Positions 1 to 5,872 of a DNA stretch of 7,653 bases are shown one piece after another. How positions within the stretch are numbered: position 1 is the stretch's first letter; each line of letters opens with the position of its first letter. The stretch comes from an uncultured Corynebacterium sp. GTDB lineage: Bacteria; Actinomycetota; Actinomycetes; Mycobacteriales; Mycobacteriaceae. The position numbers and the translations under genes were made by a program. The DNA lies in the NCBI RefSeq assembly GCF_937999985.1, contig NZ_CALLDG010000157.1, positions 1-7,653 on the forward strand. Direction: 5' to 3'. The notes beneath the pieces were generated by a model. It saw only the letters and a program-made list of their open reading frames with translations, was not told where the DNA came from and searched no databases.

Positions 1-59
1 AATCGAACCCGCGTCTTCAGCTTGGAAGGCTGAGGTATTAGCCACTATACGACATTCCC
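1..59 (-). tRNA. tRNA-Gly(TCC), 3' end cut off by the window edge
   Basis: Read on the minus strand, the segment has a 7-nt acceptor strand (GGGAATG), then TC, a D arm GTAT...ATAC, and a 5-bp anticodon stem TCAGC/GCTGA around the loop CTTCCAA. The anticodon is TCC (plus positions 24-26), so the tRNA reads GGA-type glycine codons. The T arm begins as GGGTTCGATT and the window ends there. The layout follows E. coli tRNA-Gly(UCC) base for base in length up to that point (59 nt), so about 16 nt (3' half of the T stem, 3' acceptor strand, discriminator) lie to the left. The 5' end at 59 is set by the acceptor length. Confidence 0.93.
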
Positions 60-62
60 ATT

Positions 63-76
63 GGAAGCTAGCTTCC
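63..76. repeat. 14-bp perfect palindrome in the tRNA-Gly 5' leader
   Basis: GGAAGCTAGCTTCC is a perfect palindrome that ends three bases before the mature 5' end of the tRNA. If the promoter at 90-120 is right, it lies in the roughly 24-nt precursor leader. It could be a protein-binding site, or a structure affecting leader folding and RNase P cleavage. A hairpin would have almost no loop, so a DNA site or a dimerising RNA is more natural than a simple stem-loop. Function is inferred only. Confidence 0.4.
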
Positions 77-89
77 GTTACGTTGTGCG

Positions 90-120
90 ATGATACACCA
101 TACACCCCGCTATCCAGCAA
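90..120 (-). promoter_or_regulatory. Candidate promoter of tRNA-Gly
   Basis: On the minus strand TTGCTG (120-115) is followed after 19 bases by TATCAT (95-90), a TAnnnT -10 box. Transcription would start near 83, about 24 nt before the tRNA. The spacer is longer than the ideal 17. A tandem perfect 7-bp repeat (ATACACC at 93-99 and 100-106 on the plus strand) gives a second -10-like box, TATGGT (102-97), but its spacing to TTGCTG is too short. Confidence 0.4.
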
Positions 121-155
121 AATCACCCCAGCACAACTAGCTAAAAAGCCTTACA

Positions 156-183
156 ACCTGCATAGTTGCGGGGGTATGCAGGT
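156..183. promoter_or_regulatory. 9-bp inverted repeat, candidate operator
   Basis: ACCTGCATA (156-164) is repeated as its exact reverse complement TATGCAGGT (175-183) around a 10-base G-rich centre. It sits about 20 bp upstream of the candidate -35 box of the small helix-turn-helix gene at 242. The two half-site centres are 19 bp apart, close to two helical turns, which suits a dimeric DNA-binding protein. Autoregulation by the adjacent HTH protein is the simplest guess. No T-run follows on either strand, so a terminator is unlikely. Confidence 0.4.
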
Positions 184-204
184 GTAGCAAATGCGCCACT
201 CTAA

Positions 205-233
205 TTGTATGAGTTACCTATGGGCTGTACATT
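205..233 (+). promoter_or_regulatory. Promoter of the small HTH gene, probably leaderless
   Basis: TTGTAT (205-210) and TACATT (228-233) are separated by exactly 17 bases, the standard sigma-A arrangement. The -10 box ends 8 bases before the ATG at 242, so transcription should begin at or next to the start codon. There is no Shine-Dalgarno sequence before 242, which agrees with a leaderless mRNA. This promoter also argues against the upstream in-frame ATG at 191, which would lie ahead of the -35 box. Confidence 0.55.
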
Positions 234-241
234 CTAGTTTT

Positions 242-475
242 ATGGAACCAATTATCGTCGACAAAAACACCGGCACGGAGCTCTGGACCGCATCACAGTG
301 CGCTGAGTACTCCGGCACAGCTCGTGGCACCTTCACCAGCTATGCAGGCCGCGGTCGCGCACCCCGGCCAGTAGCCAAGTACAACGGGCTGACGCTGTGG
401 GATTCCAACGTGGTGAAGGAATGGCAGCAAAAACGCGATGGCGCCCCGACCTCGGGCACCACCGCGCAAAAGTAG
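242..475 (+). CDS. Small helix-turn-helix DNA-binding protein (AlpA/excisionase-like)
   Basis: This is a 77-residue soluble protein. Residues 16-25 (TASQCAEYSG) look like a first helix. Residues 27-43 (ARGTFTSYAGRGRAPRP) resemble the recognition helix and following basic turn of MerR/AlpA/HTH_17-type domains. Residues 44-65 (VAKYNGLTLWDSNVVKEWQ onward) resemble the short wing plus closing helix of that fold, and the tail is low-complexity. It is likely a small transcriptional regulator; an excisionase-like role cannot be excluded by sequence. I chose ATG 242, not 191, because a well-spaced promoter lies between them and the extra residues look unstructured. It stands alone, facing away from the tRNA and converging on rpiB. 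The dyad at 156-183 may be its operator. No integrase or phage gene is nearby. The fold assignment is from pattern recognition and the target is unknown. Confidence 0.7.
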   Translation: MEPIIVDKNTGTELWTASQCAEYSGTARGTFTSYAGRGRAPRPVAKYNGLTLWDSNVVKEWQQKRDGAPTSGTTAQK

Positions 476-486
476 ATCTCGCGAGT

Positions 487-509
487 AGATCTCACGCAAA
501 CGTGGATCT
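487..509. terminator. Hairpin between convergent genes, candidate bidirectional terminator
   Basis: AGATC-T-CACG (487-496), loop CAAA, then CGTGGATCT (501-509) forms a 9-bp stem with one bulged base. It fills the 34-bp space between the small HTH gene and rpiB, which end facing each other. On the plus strand it runs into TTTAG; on the minus strand a weak T-run (ACTTTTGC) comes only after about 15 bases. Termination in both directions is plausible but the U-tracts are poor. A partial direct repeat (AGTAGATCTC, twice, near 471 and 484) overlaps it. Confidence 0.4.
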
Positions 510-983
<474 letters not shown>

Positions 984-989
984 GCTGCC

Positions 990-995
990 AGTCTA
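990..995 (-). promoter_or_regulatory. -10 box of a leaderless promoter for rpiB
   Basis: TAGACT on the minus strand lies 6 bases before the rpiB ATG, within the local sequence GCTAGACTGGC. No Shine-Dalgarno sequence is present, and no good -35 box stands at the usual distance. This suggests a leaderless transcript in addition to any read-through from the DsbA-like gene. Confidence 0.5.
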
Positions 996-1051
996 GCCGG
1001 TTGCCGGTTGCTCGCGGGCGCTACTTCCGCAAGTGTTCTACCGCGGATGTC

Positions 1052-1708
1052 TTACTCAGCGACCGGCGCTTCGGTGCGGGAGCGTTTCAGCTCAAAGAAG
1101 TGCGGGTTCGCCGCCAAGGTCACGGAGGCATCGAACAGCTTGCCTGCCTCTTCCCCACGCGGGATGCGGGTGATAACCGGCCCGAAGAAGGCCACGTCGC
1201 CCAGCTGCACCACTGGGGTGCCTACCTCATCGCCCACCAGTTCGATCGCCTTGTCCTGGGATTCGCGCAACGACGCGTCGACGGAGCCTTCGTCGTCGGC
1301 AGCCAGGTGGCCGACCTTTGCCAGTTCGGCGGGTAACTCGGCCTCTTCCAGAGCCTCGGCGATCAACTCGTCGTAGCCCTGTGGGTCGGTTGCATCCGCG
1401 CGCTCCTCGTTGTGGATCTTGGTACCCAGGGCGGTGTACCAGGCGGAGAGCTTCTCCGGGTGCTGCTGCCAAATCGCGGTGGCCACGCGCGCCGGCGCCC
1501 ACGCGGCATCCATCTTCTCGCGGTAGGCGGGGTCCAGGTCGCGCCCTTCATTCAGCACGGAAAGGCTCATCGGCTGGAACTTCACCTCCACGTCGCGAAC
1601 CTCCTGGACCTCCATCAGCCAGCGGCTGGTAACCCAGGCGAAGGGGCAGATGGCGTCGAAGAACATGGTTACGGTCTGGTTCTGGTTATTGTTCTGGGTA
1701 GCAGTCAT
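1052..1708 (-). CDS. DsbA-family mycothiol-linked oxidoreductase with single-cysteine CPFA site
   Basis: This 218-residue cytosolic protein belongs to the DsbA/FrnE-like family that includes M. tuberculosis Rv2466c, a mycothiol-dependent reductase. The thioredoxin-fold start has the active site CPFAW (Cys21 to Trp25), followed by TSRWLMEV. A helical insertion covers roughly 55-155. The cis-proline loop is GTP (163-165), and the C-terminal run VAFFGPVITRIPRGEEAGKL (172-191) and HFFELKR (203-209) are strongly Rv2466c-like. From memory, Rv2466c has CPWC; here the second cysteine is Ala24 (codon at 1637-1639), and Cys21 is the only cysteine in the protein. It therefore cannot form an internal disulfide and most likely works as a monothiol with mycothiol. 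There is no signal peptide. I chose ATG 1708: a -10 box (TAGAGT) lies 7 bases upstream, whereas an ATG at 1726 would lie upstream of that box. It is followed by rpiB and is divergent from pepN. Confidence 0.88.
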   Translation of the reverse strand: MTATQNNNQNQTVTMFFDAICPFAWVTSRWLMEVQEVRDVEVKFQPMSLSVLNEGRDLDPAYREKMDAAWAPARVATAIWQQHPEKLSAWYTALGTKIHNEERADATDPQGYDELIAEALEEAELPAELAKVGHLAADDEGSVDASLRESQDKAIELVGDEVGTPVVQLGDVAFFGPVITRIPRGEEAGKLFDASVTLAANPHFFELKRSRTEAPVAE

Positions 1709-1715
1709 GTCCCCC

Positions 1716-1721
1716 ACTCTA
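1716..1721 (-). promoter_or_regulatory. -10 box of a leaderless promoter for the DsbA-like gene
   Basis: TAGAGT on the minus strand, in the context GCTAGAGTGGG, ends 7 bases before ATG 1708. The G-run between box and start is too close to the ATG to act as a good Shine-Dalgarno sequence. The expected -35 position (about 1739-1744) abuts that of pepN on the other strand. I searched for a SigH-type GGAA...GTT pair and found none properly spaced. Confidence 0.55.
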
Positions 1722-1755
1722 GCCATGGCGCGGGAACCCTGTCCGGCGCGGCTAC

Positions 1756-1761
1756 TAGGGT
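1756..1761 (+). promoter_or_regulatory. -10 box of a leaderless promoter for pepN
   Basis: TAGGGT in the context ACTAGGGTGGT ends 7 bases before ATG 1769. There is no Shine-Dalgarno sequence, so a leaderless pepN mRNA is the best reading. The -35 region is not conserved and would overlap the dsbA-side promoter in the 60-bp divergent gap. Confidence 0.55.
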
Positions 1762-1768
1762 GGTCTGC

Positions 1769-4480
1769 ATGACTTCCATCAACCTAACCCGTATCGAAGC
1801 CGAGCATCGCGCCAGCCTCATCAGCGATGTTCACTACACCATCCAGCTGGATCTTTCCGGCGGCGAGAAGCCCGAGAACAAGCACTTCCGCTCGCTGACC
1901 CGCATCACCTTCACCTCCGGCGACGGGTCCACCTTCCTGGACCTGCGTGCGGACTCGCTGTCGCGGGTGGAGCTCGATGGCGCGGCGCTCGGGGATTTTA
2001 CTTATGACGCCACTACGGGCATTCCGCTCGAAGGCCTGTCTAGTGGCCAGCACGAGCTGCTGGTGGAGGCCGAGATTCCGTATTCCACCACGGGCCAGGG
2101 TCTGCACCGCTTCTTCGACCCCAGCGATGACCAGGCCTACATGTACACCCAGTTCGAGACTGCGGACGCCAAGCGGGTCTTCGCCTGCTTCGACCAGCCG
2201 GACATCAAGGCGACCTATGACGTTGAGCTCACCACGCCAGCCGAGTGGACTGTGGTGACGAACAATGAGGTTTCCGTGGCGGAGGCTGAGGGCGTCAATA
2301 AGAAGAAGCACAGTGCGACCGTGGATTACCTGCTGTCGACCTACCTCATTGCGTTTTGCGTTGGCCCGTGGCACGTGGTGCGCGACGAGTGGCGCGGCAC
2401 GATCACCGAGCACCCCGAGTCCGCGGCGGCGAAGGATAAGAACCTGCAGACCAGCGGGGAAATGCGTGTGCCGCTGGCGCTGTACTGCCGCCAGTCGCTG
2501 GCGGAGTACCTGGATGCCGACGAGCTGTTCGAGGTGACCAAGCAGGGCTTCGACTACTACGCGGATAAGTTCGGCATCGGCTACCCGTTCTACAAGTACG
2601 ACCAGATCTTCTGCCCCGAATACAACATGGGTGCCATGGAGAACGCGGGTGCAGTGACGATCCGCGACGAGTACATCTTCCGCTCCGCAGCCAGCCACTA
2701 CCAGTACGAACGCCGTGCGGACACGATCCTGCACGAACTGGCGCACATGTGGTTCGGCGACCTGGTGACCATGAAGTGGTGGGATGACCTGTGGCTTAAC
2801 GAATCCTTCGCCACCTGGTCGGCGGCCATGAGCCAGGCAGGGGCGACGAAGTACGACACGGCATGGGTGACCTTCAACAGCAAGGAGAAGGCGTGGGCAT
2901 ATGCGCAGGATCAGCTGTCCTCCACCCACCCGGTGTTTTCCGACGCGGGCGACATCGAGACGGTGGAGGCCAACTTCGACGGCATCACCTACGCCAAGGG
3001 CGCCAGCGTGTTGAAGCAGCTGGCGGCCTACGTGGGGCTGGAGGAGTTCTTCGCAGGCATCCGCGCGCACTTTGCGGCGCACGCCTGGGATAACGCAACG
3101 TTCGCGGACCTGCTGGGGGCGCTGGAGAAGGCTTCGGGGCGCGACCTTTCCGACTGGTCGGACCAGTGGCTGCGCACGACGGGCATCAACACCTTGGCGC
3201 CGGTCTTTGAGGTAAACGACGGGGCTTACACTTCCTTTGCCGTGGAGCAGTCCGGCGCACAGCCCGGCGCGGGCGAGACCCGCACCCACCGCATTGCCGT
3301 GGGCGTGTATAGCTTTGAGGACGACGGCACGGGCAGCAAGGGCGGAGCGCTGAAGCGCACCAAGCGCGTGGAATTGGATATTTCCGGCGAGCGCACCGAA
3401 GTTCCAGAGCTGGTGGGCGTGCCCGCCGGCGACCTGGTGCTGGTCAACGACGATGACCTGGCCTACGGCAACATGGCGCTGGACGAGGGATCCCTGGCGA
3501 CGGCGATCGGCGGCGGTGATAGCGGCGGGGCCGGTGTCGGAGCCGAAGCCGGCAAGCCGAACATTGTGCGCATCACAGATCCGATGGCGCGTGCCCTGGT
3601 GTGGTCCGCGGCCTGGCAGATGACGCGCAACGCGCAGATGCGGGCGCGAGACTTTATCGGCCTGGTGGCCAGCGGCGCGGCCGAGGAGACCGAGCTGGCA
3701 GTGCTGGAGCAGATCTTGGCCCAGGCCCGCGCGGCGGCTACGAACTACGCCGACCCGGACTGGGCGGACGAGGGCTGGGCGCAGCTGCGCGAGGCCTTCC
3801 TGGCTGCAGCGCGCGAGACCGAAGGCCCGGCTCAGCTGGCGTTTGCCCGCGCCTACGTGGGCTGCGTGCACACAGCGGAGTCGGCGGACGTGCTGCGCGC
3901 GCTGCTGAGCGAGGCTGATGCCGCCGAGGTGATTCCTGGCCTGAACGTGGACCAGGACCTGCGCTGGGCGATCATCATTGCGCTGACCGCCGCGGCCCGT
4001 GCAACCGGTGAAACCCCCGAGCAGGTGGAGGCGCGCATTGCCGCCGAGGAGGCCCAGGACAAGTCCTCCAGCGGTGCGGCACTGGCGCTGCAGGCGCGCT
4101 CCTCCGTGCCGGATGAGAAGACCAAGCAGCAAGTTTGGCGTGCGCTGACCGTGGAGGCTCCGCAGCAGAGCAACCTGAGCCTGCGCCACCGCAACGCGGG
4201 CCTGGTGCACGTCGGCCACGCCGACCTGTTGCAGCGGTTTAGCGAGGATTACGTTGCCCACGCCGTGGAGTGGTGGAAGTCCCTGAACTCGGAGATGGCT
4301 CTACGCACACTGGAGGGCATCTACCCGTCTTGGGATCACAGCGACGCCACGGATTCCGCCATCGCCGAACTGGTGAAGGCGGAGGACACCCCGAGTGGCC
4401 TGCGCCGCGTACTCTCCGAAGGCCGCGACCGAGTGGCGCGTGCCAAGGCTGCCCGCGCATTCGACGCTGCGGGAGAGTAA
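1769..4480 (+). CDS. pepN: Aminopeptidase N, M1-family zinc metallopeptidase
   Basis: This cytosolic enzyme removes N-terminal residues from peptides, a late step of protein turnover. The 903-residue chain has the full M1 layout. A beta-rich N-terminal domain spans about 1-190. The thermolysin-like catalytic domain spans about 190-465, with substrate-binding GAMEN (288-292), the zinc site HELAH (322-326), third ligand Glu345 in NESFA, and transition-state Tyr408 in YAKGAS. A beta-sandwich covers about 470-578, and a helical ERAP1-C-like domain about 596-903. No signal peptide or membrane segment is seen. The start at 1769 fits MTSINLTRIEAEHR, typical of actinobacterial PepN, and sits 7 bases after a TAGGGT box. 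The reading frame stays open upstream to 1412, but that part is antisense to the DsbA-like gene and is not coding. A glycine-rich insert (581-595) lies at the junction of the third and fourth domains. glbO follows 82 bp downstream on the same strand. Confidence 0.96.
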   Translation: MTSINLTRIEAEHRASLISDVHYTIQLDLSGGEKPENKHFRSLTRITFTSGDGSTFLDLRADSLSRVELDGAALGDFTYDATTGIPLEGLSSGQHELLVEAEIPYSTTGQGLHRFFDPSDDQAYMYTQFETADAKRVFACFDQPDIKATYDVELTTPAEWTVVTNNEVSVAEAEGVNKKKHSATVDYLLSTYLIAFCVGPWHVVRDEWRGTITEHPESAAAKDKNLQTSGEMRVPLALYCRQSLAEYLDADELFEVTKQGFDYYADKFGIGYPFYKYDQIFCPEYNMGAMENAGAVTIRDEYIFRSAASHYQYERRADTILHELAHMWFGDLVTMKWWDDLWLNESFATWSAAMSQAGATKYDTAWVTFNSKEKAWAYAQDQLSSTHPVFSDAGDIETVEANFDGITYAKGASVLKQLAAYVGLEEFFAGIRAHFAAHAWDNATFADLLGALEKASGRDLSDWSDQWLRTTGINTLAPVFEVNDGAYTSFAVEQSGAQPGAGETRTHRIAVGVYSFEDDGTGSKGGALKRTKRVELDISGERTEVPELVGVPAGDLVLVNDDDLAYGNMALDEGSLATAIGGGDSGGAGVGAEAGKPNIVRITDPMARALVWSAAWQMTRNAQMRARDFIGLVASGAAEETELAVLEQILAQARAAATNYADPDWADEGWAQLREAFLAAARETEGPAQLAFARAYVGCVHTAESADVLRALLSEADAAEVIPGLNVDQDLRWAIIIALTAAARATGETPEQVEARIAAEEAQDKSSSGAALALQARSSVPDEKTKQQVWRALTVEAPQQSNLSLRHRNAGLVHVGHADLLQRFSEDYVAHAVEWWKSLNSEMALRTLEGIYPSWDHSDATDSAIAELVKAEDTPSGLRRVLSEGRDRVARAKAARAFDAAGE

Positions 4481-4549
4481 CCGCCCGGCTGCGCCTCTGC
4501 GGCAGGCGTGGCTGTACTCAACCTGCCCCGCCCGCTATCGCAGAGCAGA

Positions 4550-4555
4550 TATGGT
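4550..4555 (+). promoter_or_regulatory. -10 box of a possible leaderless promoter for glbO
   Basis: TATGGT ends 7 bases before ATG 4563. A GGAGG lies between, but only one base separates it from the ATG, too close for normal Shine-Dalgarno pairing. Own transcription of glbO is therefore likely, with read-through from pepN also possible because no convincing terminator lies in the 82-bp gap. Confidence 0.45.
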
Positions 4556-4562
4556 TGGAGGC

Positions 4563-4967
4563 ATGACTTCTAGCTTCTACGACGCTGTTGGTGAGGAGAC
4601 CTTCCGCGCCATCGTGCACGAGTTCTATCGCCAGGTCCGCACCGACGATATCCTCGGGCCGATGTACCCGGAACAGGACTTCGAGGGCGCCGAAGATCGA
4701 CTGCGCTGGTTCCTGGTGCAGTACTGGGGCGGCCCAGCGGAGTTCAACGCCCGGCGCGGCCACCCACGCCTGCGGATGCGCCATGCCCAATTCCGTATCG
4801 ACACAGCCGCCCGGGACCGCTGGCTGGAGCTGATGGGCAACGCCATGGCCACCATCGATAAGGAACAGCTCCCCGACGAGCACCGCGCGGCCATGTGGGA
4901 GCACATGGAGCGAGTTGCACACATGCTGGTGAATACACCCGACGAGCCACAGGGGCGCAGCTGGTAG
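4563..4967 (+). CDS. glbO: Group II truncated hemoglobin (HbO type)
   Basis: This is a 134-residue heme protein with the 2-on-2 helical globin fold, very like M. tuberculosis GlbO (trHbO). Such proteins bind O2 with very high affinity and are linked to NO/peroxide chemistry and respiration, in the cytosol or near the membrane. Key residues are all present: Tyr22 (B10), Tyr35 (CD1), proximal His74 (F8) in RMRHAQF, and Trp87 (G8). The group II signature YWGGP is at 54-58, and the helical opening SFYDAVG (4-10) is conserved. One residue is absent relative to the mycobacterial protein near position 12, which shifts numbering by one. The C-terminal extension PDEPQGRSW is short and unstructured. 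ATG 4563 gives a full-length family match; the frame is open further upstream but the added residues do not resemble globin. It follows pepN as in mycobacteria, where other genes intervene. Confidence 0.95.
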   Translation: MTSSFYDAVGEETFRAIVHEFYRQVRTDDILGPMYPEQDFEGAEDRLRWFLVQYWGGPAEFNARRGHPRLRMRHAQFRIDTAARDRWLELMGNAMATIDKEQLPDEHRAAMWEHMERVAHMLVNTPDEPQGRSW

Positions 4968-4974
4968 CTGTGGC

Positions 4975-4996
4975 CGGGGCGTTCAAGCAGGCCCCG
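4975..4996. terminator. GC hairpin between glbO and the convergent 248-residue ORF
   Basis: CGGGGC (4975-4980) and GCCCCG (4991-4996) can pair around a 10-base loop just after the glbO stop codon. A second weak repeat, TAGAG/CTCTA (5005-5009 and 5016-5020), overlaps the stop codon of the opposing gene. The position suits termination of converging transcripts, but there is no T-run on either strand, so intrinsic termination is uncertain. Confidence 0.3.
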
Positions 4997-5017
4997 AGCG
5001 CGGGTAGAGGTGCCGCT

Positions 5018-5764
5018 CTAGCGTGGCCCGGGCACCCGCGCCAGCCCACCGGGGCGGGGCGCATACACACTGCCGACCAGTGCATCCACGCGAATCCACG
5101 ACCCGCTGGCGCTCACGCGCACATAGTCATAGTCCCGCAGCTTCTCCCCCGGCTCTGGAACCAGCCGCAGGCCGCCGAGTGCTGCGATGGTTCTCCCCTC
5201 CAGTGCGACGGAGGCGGTGGCGTCATTACCCTCCGCCCCCTCGGCGGCACCGTCCGTACGCTGCACCGTCAGCACCTGCTGCTCCAGCAGGCTGCGTGCG
5301 ATACCCATCGGCCCGGAGTTCGCCTCGTTCTCTGTGGCCATGTCCGCGTGCAGGCTGCGCACCACGTCCCCCGGCACCGTGTCGATCAGCTCGAAGCCCT
5401 GCTGCGGAGGTAGCGAGCCGACCCACATCAGATCCATGTCCGCGCCCAGGTCGAGGGTCTGCTGGCCGGGTTCAAACGCGACGATCGCCTCCAGCGCGTC
5501 GCTGGCGTAGGCCACCGTGCCGGCATTGCTCACTCCGCCGGCGCCGCCCACCTGTCCGGGCACTCGGACGGAAGCAACGCAGCCTAGGGGCGTCGAAATG
5601 AAAAGATCCGTCGACCGCTCCCCCACAGCGCTCAGGCGCACCAGCGCGCCCGGATCCATCACCAACGCGCGCTTCATCACCGCCCCCGCGCGCCGCATGG
5701 CACTCACGGCCGCGGTCGCGGATCGCGAATTAATTATTCCTTGTAGATCGATTGTGACGCCCAT
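5018..5764 (-). CDS. Conserved-looking hypothetical protein, 248 residues
   Basis: I do not recognise a named family. The protein is soluble by eye, with no signal peptide and no membrane helix. The N-terminus (about 12-35) is Ala/Arg-rich and probably helical. Residues 36-110 alternate hydrophobic strands with turns and contain a Gly-rich segment (GQVGGAGG, 70-77). The middle (about 150-170, PMGIARSLLEQQVLTVQR) looks helical, then comes an Ala/Glu/Gly low-complexity stretch (about 171-183). The C-terminal part ends in strand-like SWIRVDALVGSVY and a Pro/Gly/Arg tail. Coding is supported by the long open frame, GC-rich third positions and a TAAGGT box 9 bases before ATG 5764. By position it could correspond to mycobacterial Rv2474c, which I cannot verify. 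The first 14 codons are unusually AT-rich; GTG at codon 20 or ATG at codon 23 (5698) are alternative starts. It is downstream of the thioesterase on the same strand. Confidence 0.75.
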   Translation of the reverse strand: MGVTIDLQGIINSRSATAAVSAMRRAGAVMKRALVMDPGALVRLSAVGERSTDLFISTPLGCVASVRVPGQVGGAGGVSNAGTVAYASDALEAIVAFEPGQQTLDLGADMDLMWVGSLPPQQGFELIDTVPGDVVRSLHADMATENEANSGPMGIARSLLEQQVLTVQRTDGAAEGAEGNDATASVALEGRTIAALGGLRLVPEPGEKLRDYDYVRVSASGSWIRVDALVGSVYAPRPGGLARVPGPR

Positions 5765-5773
5765 AGTTCCCCC

Positions 5774-5779
5774 ACCTTA
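5774..5779 (-). promoter_or_regulatory. -10 box for the 248-residue hypothetical gene
   Basis: TAAGGT on the minus strand, in the context GCTAAGGTGGG, ends 9 bases before ATG 5764. The spacing allows a leaderless or nearly leaderless start. A GGGGGA just upstream of the ATG could alternatively be a weak ribosome binding site on a longer thioesterase transcript. Confidence 0.45.
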
Positions 5780-5793
5780 GCCCTCCCCAAGGC

Positions 5794-5870
5794 TTTAGCT
5801 CGCGCAGGCTGGGCGCTTGCAGGTCTGCGGGGACAGCGTCGGGCTAAATGCGCGAGAGGCCCCAAGCGCC
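5794..5870 (-). other. Interleaved complementary segments after the thioesterase gene
   Basis: Three pairs of complementary segments lie in the 108-bp gap between the thioesterase stop and the next start. GGCGCTTG (5812-5819) pairs with CAAGCGCC (5863-5870). CTCGCGCA (5799-5806) pairs with TGCGCGAG (5849-5856). TTTAGC (5794-5799) pairs with GCTAAA (5843-5848). All are perfect. Their order is a-b-c then a'-b'-c', so they cannot nest; an RNA would form a pseudoknot or choose among alternatives. On the minus-strand transcript this would be a thioesterase 3' UTR or terminator region, or a leader for the next gene. High GC makes chance pairing a real possibility. Confidence 0.3.
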
Positions 5871-5872
5871 GC

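Noticed and set aside
191..241. Longer start (ATG 191) for the small HTH protein
   Set aside because: The candidate promoter at 205-233 would lie inside the coding region, and the 17 extra residues show no helix-turn-helix relation.
1..475. tRNA-Gly plus excisionase-like gene as an integrated element
   Set aside because: Integration normally uses the tRNA 3' end, which lies off the left edge and faces away from the HTH gene. No integrase, direct-repeat attachment site or phage gene is visible.
487..509. Operator for rpiB or the HTH gene
   Set aside because: It lies at the 3' ends of two converging genes, where termination is the simpler reading.
1412..1768. In-frame upstream extension of pepN by 119 residues
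   Set aside because: It is antisense to the well-supported DsbA-like gene, its residues do not look like an M1 N-terminus, and a -10 box immediately precedes ATG 1769. Open frames of this kind are common in GC-rich DNA.
1709..1780. SigH-type stress promoter for the DsbA-like gene
   Set aside because: The mycobacterial relative is stress-induced, so I looked for GGAA and GTT boxes at 18-21 bp spacing on the minus strand and found none suitably placed.
1784..4261. 825-codon open frame antisense to pepN
   Set aside because: The translation is Arg/Val/Gly/His-rich low-complexity shadow sequence with no recognisable motif; pepN on the other strand has every catalytic residue. GC codon bias explains the open frame.
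4492..4508. CGCCT/AGGCG hairpin after pepN as a terminator
   Set aside because: Only 5 bp of stem and no T-run; also a TATGGT box follows for glbO, so no termination claim is supported.
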